A stretch of DNA of 64,000 nucleotides from Ariolimax columbianus (Eukaryota; Mollusca; Gastropoda; Stylommatophora; Arionidae). How positions within the stretch are numbered: position 1 is the stretch's first letter; every line of letters starts with the position of its first letter. Made by a program: the position numbers and the translations under genes. The notes below the pieces were generated by a model that did not search any database, was not told the origin of the DNA, and saw nothing but the letters and a program-made list of their open reading frames with translations. Location of the stretch: assembly GCA_036924085.1 (NCBI GenBank), contig JAVGWX010000011.1, positions 40,534,970 through 40,598,969 on the forward strand, given 5' to 3'. This document shows, piece by piece, positions 32,351-42,639 of the stretch.

Positions 32351-32720
32351 TTCTTGAACATTTTTGTATCATATGCAATATTTGTCTTTGTGCGCCCACA
32401 TGAGTCAGTACATTCTCATTGGATATTCTTTATGTCCATCTTACTCTTTCCATTCTACAATAGCGCCACATTTCAAACGCTTCCACACTTTTGTTTGTCA
32501 TTCCATGCTAAAGTCCATGTTTCAGTCCTTTACAGTGCAATTCCGCAGTTCTATCCTGATATTTTGTTTAGGTTAACAATTTATGTTGTTATCTGAAGCC
32601 CTTTTTTTGCGATTGCCTTCATTGTCTTACTGTCTGTCTCACTGCAAGAATCTTCTATTATGAAACGAAACCTATGGCACCAGAAACTCAATTCCAGGTG
32701 GTCTTTCCTTGTGGTTGTTC
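32351..32720. other. No recognised gene (target region of LINE-A)
   Basis: T-rich sequence. Two overlapping frames here have no recognised domain. Confidence 0.4.
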
Positions 32721-32731
32721 AGAAGAACCGT

Positions 32732-33364
32732 CATCTGGGGTAGTTGTCTCGCCGCAGCGACTCAATTTCAACCAGTGTTCGTAAAGCGATCTCAGTCCCG
32801 CCAGGCGGAGCGATAGCGCGGGCTTGCGGAAAACGCTCGCCTGCCTTTCCCCGTAGAGCGAATTGGGTGCGGTTTGTTGTAGTGGCTCCTCCACCGAGGT
32901 GCGCTCGTCTGGTCCGTATCAGGAAACGTGGTCCGTCCGTGGTGATTTATCTAAGGCTTATAGCAGAGCTCGACAGTACGTCTCGCTGGTGGTCCGACTC
33001 TCGCAAAGAGCTTGTGACCGGCAAATGGAAAGCAGGAATCGTGCCTCAAGGCCCTGCGTTCTCCTACGGAGAAGGGCAGGCCGGCAGGCCAAATTGTCTC
33101 TAGTCCCAGTGAAATTCATCGCCGAGGTCGTTGGGATCCGTTCTGCACAGAGCGCTGCCATCCCTCCTCGAGCGAGCCCGGTCGGTCGGTCGTCTGGTGC
33201 GTGTGGGAGGCCCCTGTCAGGCGGTCCTAGGTCGACGGAGTGAGGGACGGGTGGAACAACCGTCCGTCCGTCCCGTCAGTCGGTCCCTGCGGCCGTCCCA
33301 GTGAGGCTTTTTACACACTCTTCCTCCGCCGACCGGTGTGTGCTGTACGTACGTCTCCGACAGA
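32732..33364 (+). rRNA. 5' ETS segment of LINE-A (retrotransposed)
   Basis: Starts CATCTGGGGTAGTTG immediately after the TSD, with the same start as at 8262. It differs from the 7-9 kb copies mainly by small indels in repetitive CCGTCCGTC- and GGCAGGCC-type stretches. It is labelled ETS because it abuts the 18S 5' end. Confidence 0.7.
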
Positions 33365-34531
33365 TATCTGGTTGATCCTGCCAGTAGTCATATGCTTGTC
33401 TCCAAGATTAAGCCATGCATGTCTAAGTTCACACTGTCTCACGGTGAAACCGCGAATGGCTCATTAAATCAGTCGAGGTTCCTTAGATGACACGATCCTA
33501 CTTGGATAACTGTGGCAATTCTAGAGCTAATACATGCTTACCAAGCTCCGACCCTCGCGGAAAGAGCGCTTTTATTAGTTCAAAACCAATCGTCGTTTCC
33601 CCTCGCGGGGTTGCGGCGTCCCCACTGGTGACTCTGGATAACTTTGTGCTGATCGCATGGCCTCATGTGCAGACGACGCATCTTTAAAATGTCTGCCCTA
33701 TCAAATGTCGATGGTACGTGACATGCCTACCATGTTTGTAACGGGTAACGGGGAATCAGGGTTCGATTCCGGAGAGGGAGCATGAGAAACGGCTACCACA
33801 TCCAAGGAAGGCAGCAGGCGCGCAACTTACCCACTCCCGGCACGTGGAGGTAGTGACGAAAAATAACAATACGGGACTCTTTCGAGGCCCCGTAATTGGA
33901 ATGAGTACACTTTAAACCCTTTAACGAGGATCTATTGGAGGGCAAGTCTGGTGCCAGCAGCCGCGGTAATTCCAGCTCCAATAGCGTATATTAAAGTTGT
34001 TGCAGTTAAAAAGCTCGTAGTTGGATCTCAGGCGCAGGCGGGCGGTCCGGCTCGCGCCGGTTCACTGCCCGTTGTCTCCTGCCCTACCGTCTGCCGGCTC
34101 TCTCCCACGGGTGCTCTTCGCTGAGCGTCCTGGGTGGCCGGCGCGTTTACTTTAAAAAAATTAGAGTGTTCAAAGCAGGCCTCGGCTGCCTGAATAATGG
34201 TGCATGGAATAATGGAATAGGACCTCGGTTCTATTTTGTTGGTTTTCGGAACTGGAGGTAATGATTAACAGGGACAAACGGGGGCATTCGTATTGCGGCG
34301 TTAGAGGTGAAATTCTTGAATCGCCGCAAGACGAGCTACTGCGAAAGCATTTGTAAAGAATGTTTTCATTAATCAAGAACGAAAGTCAGACGCGCGAAGA
34401 CGATCAGATACCGTCGTAGTTTTGACCATAAACGATGCCGACTAGCGATCCGCAGGAGTTGCTTCGATGACTCTGCGGGCAGCTTCCGGGAAACCAAAGT
34501 GTTTGGGTTCCGGGGGAAGTAAGGTTGCAAA

Positions 34532-34573
<42 letters not shown>

Positions 34574-34604
34574 CGAGCCTGCGGCTTAATTTGACTCAAC
34601 ACGG
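33365..34604 (+). rRNA. Partial 18S rRNA (first ~1240 nt) of LINE-A
   Basis: Collinear with 18S from TATCTGGTTGATCC to CTCAACACGG, the same limit as at 10,135. A few substitutions against the 9-10 kb copy hit conserved 18S sites (for example TTCTTGAATCGCC for TTCTTGGATCGCC, and GTCAGACGCGCG for GTCAGAGGCGCG). This fits relaxed constraint after transposition. Confidence 0.92.
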
Positions 34605-35105
34605 CCAACACTGAAATGATTGACATGCCGAGACCACTTTTCTGGGGTCTAATATGGAACTGGTGCTGGATTTAGACCCTCAGAAATCTGGGGTTATGCC
34701 CCCTGTGGCTCGGTTGGTTTGCATCGAGTGTTCTGACAAAGGAATTGACGGAAGAGCACTATCAGGAGTGGAGCCTGAGGCTTAAATTAACTAAACACGC
34801 CAATACTGTAGAATGACGGTCAAAAAGAGAGCACCTTCGTGGGGTCTAATAGTGAACAAGTGCTGGAATTAGACCCTCGAAAATCTGGGGCCACCCTCCA
34901 AGTAACTTGATTGTCTCGCTAAAGGAATTGACGGAAGAGCACCACCAGGAGTGGAACCTGCGGCTTTATTTGACTGAACACGCCAATAATGTAGAACGAC
35001 TGACAAATAGAGAGCACTACCGTTTGGGTCTAAAAATGAACGTACGCTGGTATTAGACTCACGGAAGACAAGTCAGCTCTCAAACACTCTAATGAAAGAA
35101 CGCTA
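34541..35105 (+). repeat. LINE-A 5' UTR tandem repeats (3 units with 18S block)
   Basis: GGAATTGACG at 34,545, 34,741 and 34,924 (periods 196 and 183 bp). Each unit joins an 18S-derived block to GTCTAA...GTGCTGG-ATTAGAC. The first block is near-canonical 18S; the second and third share derived changes such as GAAGAGCAC. This copy has one unit more than the short elements. Confidence 0.8.
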
Positions 35106-36344
35106 CGGAAATCGTGTTTAACCCCGCAGAAACCGCAGATTTCAAATACCTGGTCATTGACAAACAAAAGCCCTCAATAAATTCGTCTGACCAAATAGTG
35201 AACGGGTGCTGGAAATAGACCATCTGAAGACAGGTCAGTTTTACCCTACTAATGACAGGGCGTTGCTACGGAAAACCAGCTCATATCGAGAGGAGCCGCA
35301 GACACTTTGGTTCACGTACCAGGCTGATAAGCCAATGGCGCGAGGCTACCATGTGGGGGATTACGGCCGAACCCTTGTAAGCCGCAATCCCGCCCAAAAT
35401 CTCAGCACCACTGCAATGGGAGGCTCCTACATGCTCGGGACCTGGGGCTTGAGCCCCAGCCATATTCGGTAGAGCCGCAGCAAGAAGTCCTTGCCGTCCG
35501 CCGATCAAAGCGGGCGGACAACTGCTTGATACTCACCTTATACGGCGATGGGGTGCGAAACCACCAACTAAAGACTTAGTACCTGGTCGGGGTGTCGAAA
35601 ACAGTAGAGCAGCCACCTCACTCTGAACTGTCGAGACTCAACCAATGACCATGAGAGCTGTCCGCACACCAGGCGAACAACATCTCTGTGACATTACCAG
35701 GCTTGTCCTCTGGCTAAATGCACGTCGGCTACGATATCTACCTCTGTACGTTATCAGCCATATAACTATCATGCTGGACACAGAAGAGATGCAGACCAGC
35801 GGACATTGCACACCTGCCCCACTGTGTCAACACCCCAGGTGGCGGGGAATGCTAGGCGTACCATCCCTGCATAGAAGCCAAGAAAATAAATGGAGAAAGA
35901 GATACCCCACTCACATGCAAAAGCTACGTTTCTGGCAGGACGTGACGATCCTGGGATACAGACACACTGGACTGCCTCTCTTCCGGGTAAACCAGTCCAT
36001 CTCATATATCATCTCACATATCATCATTGCACCCTATAGACACGAGTAGTGAAGACTCAATAGTCTGGTAAGACAACTTCCATAAGAGAGACAACTCTGA
36101 TCATAAACAACTGCTGCCTTGCAGATAGGCTGGGGACAGCCAAAGGCTAAGGAGGGCATCCCTACAGAAACGCCTGTTGAAATCGGATGCACGGGGCCGC
36201 AAGCCTAACAAAACAGTGCAATGTAAATCGCAGCATGATGGCAGTACAACCTATTAGAAAAACGCATGGCGCTCATCCTGCGGAGTCCCGCCAGGCAGCG
36301 ATAGTGCCTTGACTACTGGTGGTCACCCACCCATGTGTCGTTGA

Positions 36345-39206
36345 GTCAAGGCACATGGCTATGGGGCAACGTCTATTGGCCAAAACTTTAAGACCCTCAA
36401 AATACTACAGTGGAATGCGGAGGGAGTCATTAACAAAAAACTTTCCCTAACACATCACCTGCATGGAGGTAAGATTGACGTGGCATGTATCCAGGAAACG
36501 CACCTCAACAATAACAAAAAATTCTCAATCAGAGGATACCAGACCTTCCGTCTAGATAGAGAAGGCCACAAAGGTGGGGTCCTGATACTGACCAGAAACT
36601 GCATACCGAGTAGCGCGGTATCTGTCAATCACACCGGACAAGCAGAAATTGTAGGAGTTGACATAATGGCTCAAGAGACGAAGCTCCGCATTTTCAATCT
36701 GTACGGACCACCAAATAGAGACCTATCGCTCTCGAGTATGGAGGTCAGAGACTCCAACTGCATAGTAGTTGGAGATTTCAACAGCCACTCGGAGAGATGG
36801 GGATACTCTGACACAGACAGCAGAGGTGACGAAGTGGAAGATTGGGAGATAGATGCAAATCTCTCCCTAATCAATAGGCCTGAGGATAGCCCTAGCTTCT
36901 ATTCAAGAACATGGCATACCACCTCGACTCCAGATTTGGCCTTCTCCACACAGGACATACACCATAAAATAGACCGCCAGGTGCTAAACCAACTGGCAGG
37001 TAGCGACCACAGGCCGATCAGGCTAACCATTGACATGGAAGTAGGCCCACAGGAAACAAAACCGCTCCCACGTTGGAATTACAAACGAGCCGACTGGGAC
37101 AGATTTGCAATCCTGACAGATGGGCTGTGTGAAACCATCAACACACGAAACACCAAAATGAAGCCCATGGTAGAGAGCCTAAGCAAGGAAATAATGCAAG
37201 CCGCCACTGAAACCATCCCAAGAGGAGCTAGGAAAAACTATAAGCCCTACTGGAATGATGAGTTGCAGAAAGTGGAAGAAGCAGTAACAAATGCTAGGAA
37301 CATGGCAGAGCGAGAAAAATCCATGGAGGCAAACATCGCCCTCAAAGCCGCCGCGGCGAAGTACAAACACACTCTCAAGCAAACAGCAAGAGAAAGCTGG
37401 AAAAATAAAACGGAAAGTCTAAACCTGGACAAAGACGGGAACAAGCTATGGAAGCTAGTCAGAGCCATGAACGACGAAACCCCGTCAAATAAACAAATTA
37501 CTATCAAGCAGGGCGAGAACTTGATCACAGGTAAGAAAGCCGCAAACGCCTTTGTCGATCACTATGCCAGAGCAAACCACATCGAGGTCCCTGCAGATAA
37601 GCATACAGACATTAGCGAAGAGCTAAAGGGACACGAAAACATGAATACGGCTCCTGAAGAGCACATGATGGCCAAACTAACAATGCGCGAAATGGAAGAG
37701 GCTATGAGAACACTAAAGAAAAGGAAATCTCCCGGAAAAGACGGGATAACAAACGAAATGCTGATGGGGCTGGGCCAAACAGCGAAGAAGAAACTGCTAT
37801 CGGTCCTGAACCAAAGCTGGAAAAGGGGAATTGTACCACAGGCATGGAAAGACACAATACTGGTACCAGTACCAAAAACAGGAAAGGACAAAACAGATCC
37901 AAATGGATACAGGCCCATAAGCCTACTGAGCTGTGTCGGCAAGCTGATGGAACGGATGATAAACACCAGACTGATGTGGCATCTGGAAGAAAAACGAATA
38001 CTAATTCCACAGCAAGCCGGCTTTAGACAGCACAGATCCACTGAGGACCAGGTCATCCTCATAGCCCAGGAGATAGAAGATGCCTACCAGGCACAGAAAC
38101 ACACAGTAGCTGTTTGGGTGGATCTGGAAAAGGCATTTGACAAAGTCTGGAAAGATGGACTTAGAGTCAAGCTAAGAAGAAGTGATGTCTGTGGGAAGAT
38201 GTACAAGTGGATCAACCACTACCTCAAACAAAGAACGGCCAGAGTCCAAGTACAAGGGCAGATGAGCAAAAAGGTGACACTCGAGCAGGGAGTACCCCAA
38301 GGGGGAGTATCGTCACCCACACTATTCCTGGTATATATAAACGATATTACAGAGAATATACCAAGAAGAGTCCATAGCTCAATGTTTGCAGACGATCTGG
38401 CTATGTGGACCTCTGAAAAGAATCTCACCATAGCAAGAAATCGGATGCAGACGGCCCTAACATCGCTGGAAGAGTGGGCGAACTCATGGCTGGTCAAAAT
38501 AAACGAGGAGAAAACCACATGCGCAATATTCTCGCTTTCATTAAAACCCCAAAGTACCAAATTAAGCCTAAATGGCAAAATCCTGCAGCCAAACGACTAC
38601 CCAACCTATCTGGGAGTCACATTTGATCGGCGCATGACATGGAAAAGTCAGATTGAGAGAAACCGAATGAAAGCCAGAGAAAGAATGGCAATCATGAGGA
38701 AACTTGCTGGCACAAGCTGGGGAGCAGACGAAGGCATACTAAAGAAACTGTACACTGGAAGAGTGAGACCAGTTCTCGAGTATGGCATTGCGGCATGGAC
38801 AACAGCAGCGAAGGCGAACTTCGATAAAGTTAACAAACTTCAAAACCAAGCCATGAGAATTATAACAGGTGGCATGAAGTCAACGCAAATTGTAGAACTT
38901 GAAAAGATTACAAAACTGCAATCCATGACCGATAGAAGAGACTGCAGAGCCCAGCTGCAGTCAGAGAAACTCCGAAGACTGACCGACCATCCAATGCACC
39001 AGAGACTAAACAAATTGGGAAATGGGAAACTAAAGCGGAGAAACTTTGCAGAAATAGCCAAAGCAAAGATGCACGAAGATCCCATAAACGCACTAACAAC
39101 GCCAAAACCCATCACTACTGTACGAAAACCTACCTGGAGGCAGGATATATTTCCAGAGGTGGTAGAAAATATACCAGGTATTGCAAAAAAAAAACTGCCA
39201 GACTGA
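36345..39206 (+). CDS. LINE-A endonuclease-reverse transcriptase
   Basis: This frame encodes the enzyme that nicks target DNA and copies the element RNA at the nick. The frame opens at 36,345. The first in-frame ATG is 36,480, but the endonuclease start (KILQWNAEGV, then DVACIQETHL) begins before it, so the true start is upstream or non-AUG. Counting from 36,480, endonuclease motifs are VVGDFNSH (near residue 98) and the catalytic GSDHRPI (174-180). Reverse transcriptase motifs are KSPGKDGITNEML (416-428), PISLLS, GFRQHRSTEDQ, DLEKAFDKVW (548-557), GVPQGG (604-609), the catalytic FADD (636-639) and YLGVTFDRRMTW. The frame ends early at 39,206 because of a one-base excess in an A run (39,184-39,193). 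RNase H continues in the next frame. Confidence 0.88.
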   Translation, partial: VKAHGYGATSIGQNFKTLKILQWNAEGVINKKLSLTHHLHGGKIDVACIQETHLNNNKKFSIRGYQTFRLDREGHKGGVLILTRNCIPSSAVSVNHTGQAEIVGVDIMAQETKLRIFNLYGPPNRDLSLSSMEVRDSNCIVVGDFNSHSERWGYSDTDSRGDEVEDWEIDANLSLINRPEDSPSFYSRTWHTTSTPDLAFSTQDIHHKIDRQVLNQLAGSDHRPIRLTIDMEVGPQETKPLPRWNYKRADWDRFAILTDGLCETINTRNTKMKPMVESLSKEIMQAATETIPRGARKNYKPYWNDELQKVEEAVTNARNMAEREKSMEANIALKAAAAKYKHTLKQTARESWKNKTESLNLDKDGNKLWKLVRAMNDETPSNKQITIKQGENLITGKKAANAFVDHYARANHIEVPADKHTDISEELKGHENMNTAPEEHMMAKLTMREMEEAMRTLKKRKSPGKDGITNEMLMGLGQTAKKKLLSVLNQSWKRGIVPQAWKDTILVPVPKTGKDKTDPNGYRPISLLSCVGKLMERMINTRLMWHLEEKRILIPQQAGFRQHRSTEDQVILIAQEIEDAYQAQKHTVAVWVDLEKAFDKVWKDGLRVKLRRSDVCGKMYKWINHYLKQRTARVQVQGQMSKKVTLEQGVPQGGVSSPTLFLVYINDITENIPRRVHSSMFADDLAMWTSEKNLTIARNRMQTALTSLEEWANSWLVKINEEKTTCAIFSLSLKPQSTKLSLNGKILQPNDYPTYLGVTFDRRMTWKSQIERNRMKARERMAIMRKLAGTSWGADEGILKKLYTGRVRPVLEYGIAAWTTAAKANFDKVNKLQNQAMRIITGGMKSTQIVELEKITKLQSMTDRRDCRAQLQSEKLRRLTDHPMHQRLNKLGNGKLKRRNFAEIAKAKMHEDPINALTTPKPITTVRKPTWRQDIFPEVVENIPGIAKKKLPD

Positions 39207-40068
39207 AAAAGAAAGGAGAGATACTACCCTAAGCTTCATAACGAAAAGCTACCCAAGCATAGACTGGACCCATGCATACACCGACGGTTCTGTAACAAAC
39301 ACAACACAGAACGGAGGGGCAGGAGCATTCCTGAACCTACCAAATGGCAGAAAAATAACACTGTCATTCGCTACTGGTAAGTACACAAGCAATTTCAGAG
39401 CGGAGGCAGAGGCACTGAGGGCGGCAGTGGAAGAAATGGTGACACACAGTGAAAATGATAGCCATATAGTCCTGCTGACAGATGCTCTCGCCGTAGTCAC
39501 AGCGCTAAAAAGCCAGAAAAACACTGAGCTTAATGACTTAAGAGCAGCACTCTGCAAACTGTGCCAGCAGTCCGCACGAAAAAGGGTAGTGGTACAGTGG
39601 GTTCCGTCACACTGCAACATCCAAGGCAACGAGGAGGCAGACAGACTGGCAAAAGAAGGTGCAAGACTACCACAAACAGATACCAGTATGACGTACGAAG
39701 AGTCAAAACGGCTTATCAAAGCCAGATACATGACCAAATGGGAAACCGAACATACTGGTTACACCAAAAACGATGCCTATTACCAGTTGAACCGAAGAGA
39801 GCAGGTCGTTGTCTTCAGACTTCGCACTGGCCACAACAGACTGAGGTACCACCTATTCAACAAATTGAAGATAGGGTGTACCGACGAATGCCCGTGCGGT
39901 ACTGGTAAAATGACCACTGAACATCTGCTGCAGAACTGCCCGACATACGAGGATCAGAGAGAGCAGATGTGGTTATTACCAGTGGAACTGCAAGACAAGC
40001 TCTATGGCAGTGGCGACAGCCTCAGGATGACCGCCGCTTTTTTCGAAAAAATAATGGTTACTGTCTGA
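39181..40068 (+). CDS. LINE-A RNase H and C-terminal zinc-knuckle-like region (frameshifted continuation)
   Basis: This is the C-terminal part of the LINE-A polyprotein, which would degrade element RNA in the RNA-DNA hybrid. It has no convincing start of its own; the first codon in this frame at the A run is TTG. RNase H catalytic residues are visible as AYTDGS (D35), FRAEAEAL (E75), LTDAL (D101) and GNEEADRLA (D154), with VPSH (H144) before the last. The tail has CTDECPCG...TEHLLQNCP, a Cys/His cluster usual at the end of such LINE proteins. In the truncated copy at 18-19 kb the linker is one base shorter and joins this frame to reverse transcriptase directly, so the split here is a mutation or sequencing error, not programmed gene structure. 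Confidence 0.82.
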   Translation: MQKKNCQTEKERRDTTLSFITKSYPSIDWTHAYTDGSVTNTTQNGGAGAFLNLPNGRKITLSFATGKYTSNFRAEAEALRAAVEEMVTHSENDSHIVLLTDALAVVTALKSQKNTELNDLRAALCKLCQQSARKRVVVQWVPSHCNIQGNEEADRLAKEGARLPQTDTSMTYEESKRLIKARYMTKWETEHTGYTKNDAYYQLNRREQVVVFRLRTGHNRLRYHLFNKLKIGCTDECPCGTGKMTTEHLLQNCPTYEDQREQMWLLPVELQDKLYGSGDSLRMTAAFFEKIMVTV

Positions 40069-40100
40069 CTGCGTACGCAGAAGAAGAAGAAGAAGAAGAA
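40069..40100 (+). repeat. LINE-A 3' end with (GAA)n tail
   Basis: The stop codon is followed by CTGCGTACGCAGAAGAAG and the GAA run that merges into the TSD AGAAGAACCGT. GCGTACG-(GAA)n or a close form ends the other LINE-A copies. Confidence 0.85.
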
Positions 40101-40199
40101 CCGTGTTATGATACAGTTAAAATAATTTCCGGTTCCACTGTACCTTCATCCTCTCACATCAACTGCATTCTCGTGGCTACAGTGAAAACGTCACAATGA

Positions 40200-40780
40200 G
40201 ATGGATTTTCATCAAAAAGCAACAAAGGAGTCAAACTGCAAATGTCTTTGAAACGTGCGGATAACTCTGATTACCACTAAAGATTATTAGAAAAGTTCAC
40301 TTTTACCAAAAGTTGGATCTTCTTGTGCAGCCCAGAACAGGGCTGGAAAGTGGGTAAAATATGAATGCCACAACTGAGTGACGAAAAAGTCAAATCTTTC
40401 CGTCAAAAAGGTTAATCTCCTTCATTAGAGTCAGAAACATTTTATACCGTCCTTGTGATGTTATATTGAGCTGGTTAAGATGATCCGCGATGTCAGTCGG
40501 AAATGCTAGTCTTGCAATCAAAACAGGATTTTGGAGATGATTTGATCACTCTTTTATTTTTTTATGAAAATCTAATTAAACCGGCATTGTGGTTCGAGTT
40601 TAGTATGCTGAAAGTGTTCCAGGCATTGTCTGTTTTTACACATATCGTGAGAGCTCTGACAGCCACATAAAACCGTATCATTGGATGCATGTGATCTGCT
40701 GGTCGTGGGTTGGACACCATTGCCCTAGCGAGTTCTTGTCGGGCCAAAGGGTCCCGCACAACATTGGTTGAGAAACGCTG
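40200..40780 (-). pseudogene. hAT-like transposon remnant with one terminal repeat
   Basis: Read on the minus strand the element starts with CAGCGTTTCTCAACC (40,766-40,780), close to the hAT consensus end CAGNGGTTCTCAACC. Further in it encodes DIADHLNQLNITSQGRYKMF and EINLFDGKI, which recall the conserved HLN-LN-LQG block of hAT proteins related to GTF2IRD2/ZBED. The frames are broken. The other terminus and an 8-bp TSD were not located. Confidence 0.5.
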
Positions 40781-41257
40781 GTCTAAGCTAATGATCTAAA
40801 ATGTGTGAGCATATCAGACGCAAAGACTACATCATGCTTTGTTGGCACGTTTTTCTGCTGTTGTTTCACTTCATGGGGTCTCAAGTTATTTAAATTACTC
40901 TCACGTCAGGTTGGGCACGAAGAGGTCACATTTCACACGGGCATGTCCAATCTGAGTATTGGCAAGTCCTGAAGTAAGGCGTTTCAATTTGAATTGATGG
41001 CACAGTTAATTAAAGCGGATTTGCACGAATGTCAAAGGACACTCAAAATATAGACAGCTTCAAGTGTGAATAACCTGGCTGGTTTAACTGTGTGGGCTAT
41101 GAGATGCAGTAGATGTTCTATGTGGACAAGGAGTCCATGGAGGTTCAGGCAAGATATAGAGGTTAATCGAGTGATAAGTAGTGCGTATAGTATATATTAA
41201 TTGGTGGAATCGGGTTTGAGGGTAGCACTTTTGGAAAATTGTTGGGGGGTTGTGGGT
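40781..41257. other. No recognised gene
   Basis: Nothing beyond ordinary AT-rich sequence and a GTTGTTGTT run leading into Rep-A. Confidence 0.5.
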
Positions 41258-41575
41258 GTGAAGGTTATTGTTGCTGTTGTTGTTGAATGCCCACAATGAG
41301 TAGGATTACTCTATTGTGCGCCCTAAAATGATGTTAAGTGACCTGTTGTCGTAGATTTCCTCACACCCTGAGCGTTCTGATGATGATCGACTGGGGCTCT
41401 CCAGGTGGTTGTGCTATGCTTGGCCTCATCTGCGTGTCGCTTACTGCAACGGTGCTATCCAGGTTGCCATGAAAACAGCTCATTTCCAGAGAGGGCTGCG
41501 GTGAAGTCAAAGTGAGGGTCTTGTTCAGTATATGTTGTCTGATCCTGACTAACATGACTGAGAAATATATTTTGC
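41258..41575 (-). repeat. Rep-A, copy 6, with (CAA)n tail
   Basis: In antisense, begins TTGTTGCTGTTGTTGTTG then AATGCCCACAATGAGTAGG. It has the clearest CAA-repeat tail of the family. Confidence 0.8.
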
Positions 41576-41837
41576 CTGGCCAGAAGTTAATCTTTCTCCC
41601 CCAGTGTGTAGGTAAAAAATATGCTATGGTTTATTTTGATATAGATTGTACGGATTTAAATACTTACCGAATGCTTTTGAATCCTTTTAGGCACATATAA
41701 AAGATATAGTATACTTTTTGCACACAGTTAATTTCGGCTACAATTTAAGATATGAAAATACATTTTTGCTTCAGAAAGTTTTTGGAGCAGGCCCCAATAC
41801 ACTATTTCATATTTCATTAATGAAAATTAAATGCATT

Positions 41838-42075
41838 CTCTTCTTCGTTCGTTGTCAATCTCCCGCTGCCAAGCCTTGAAATGTACTCTGGAAGTAGCAG
41901 GATATTTCCAGAGAATGGTATGCGTTGTGTTGTAGTTTACAGCAGGCATTTTTGAGTATCGGGTACGCCTTCCATCTTCGATCCCTTCTCCTTAGCCAGC
42001 CTGCTCTGTTGCAGCGTGCTATCCAGGATTCACCTTATGTAGGTGCAGTCACATACATTTCCCCTGGATCAAAGA
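41838..42075 (-). repeat. SINE-2, 3' half, (GAA)n tail
   Basis: On the minus strand it runs from GATCCTGGATAGCACGCTGC and GGCTAAGGAGAAGGGATCG to GGCAGCGGGAGATTGACAAC and a GAACGAAGAAGAG tail, matching 26.7-26.94 kb. Confidence 0.7.
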
Positions 42076-42639
42076 TTATTAAGCAGCCGTTTCTACGTCA
42101 CCAATAATGCTATGCCAGTTAGTTTGTCATATTTCATGTTATGGTGTTTAAATTCTAATATTCTATCTTAAACACGGATAAATTGAATTCGGGGAATATT
42201 TTTGCGCTTGGCAACGTAAGAATTAATGCACAGAGATGTAGTTGTATATTGAAATATGTGTGGTACATCTGACAAAACGCACTCTTCAATAATTAATGAA
42301 TAGCTTATCGAAGATCACGTGGCAATAGTTCTCATCTTTTCTTGGCGAGAAGCAAATTAATTCTTGCTTCTCATGCCGTTTTAGCAACCATATCCCTACT
42401 CCACCACGAATCACCCACTTCAATCCGACCATATGAGTTATGAGAGAAGAGTATATGTGATTGTCTTGCAATGTCTTTCATTTTGCAGTCACGTGTTTAA
42501 AGGGGAAGTCAAGTCATATTGTAAGAAATAGTGAATGAAATATATGCTCGTAGGATAAGAACCCTAAACACAACTGTCTCCCAAAATGTATTTTTTACGA
42601 TTTCAAAATTCTTTTTTAGCTATATAAAGGGACTTACTT
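42076..42639. other. No recognised gene
   Basis: AT-rich; no coding or repeat signal I can support. Confidence 0.5.

Larger units (their letters stand above)
32721..40104 (+). mobile_element. Near full-length LINE-A: ETS-18S-UTR-EN-RT-RNH-(GAA)n
   Basis: AGAAGAACCGT occurs at 32,721-32,731 and 40,094-40,104, directly flanking the unit. Its order is ETS (32,732-33,364), 18S about 1-1240 (33,365-34,604), UTR with three 18S-bearing repeats, coding region (36,345-40,068) and GCGTACGCA-(GAA)n. The TSD shows that rDNA and LINE were inserted as one cDNA. RNase H with APE endonuclease places the protein in the broad I/Jockey-like group; the exact clade needs phylogeny. One base too many in an A run before RNase H prevents a single polyprotein, so this copy is probably inactive unless that base is an assembly error. 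It shares UTR and tail with the short elements at 7.0-11.8 and 20.0-22.1 kb. Confidence 0.88.

Noticed and set aside
36671..39115. Minus-strand frames opposite the LINE-A coding region
   Set aside because: Shadow frames of a well-supported plus-strand protein.
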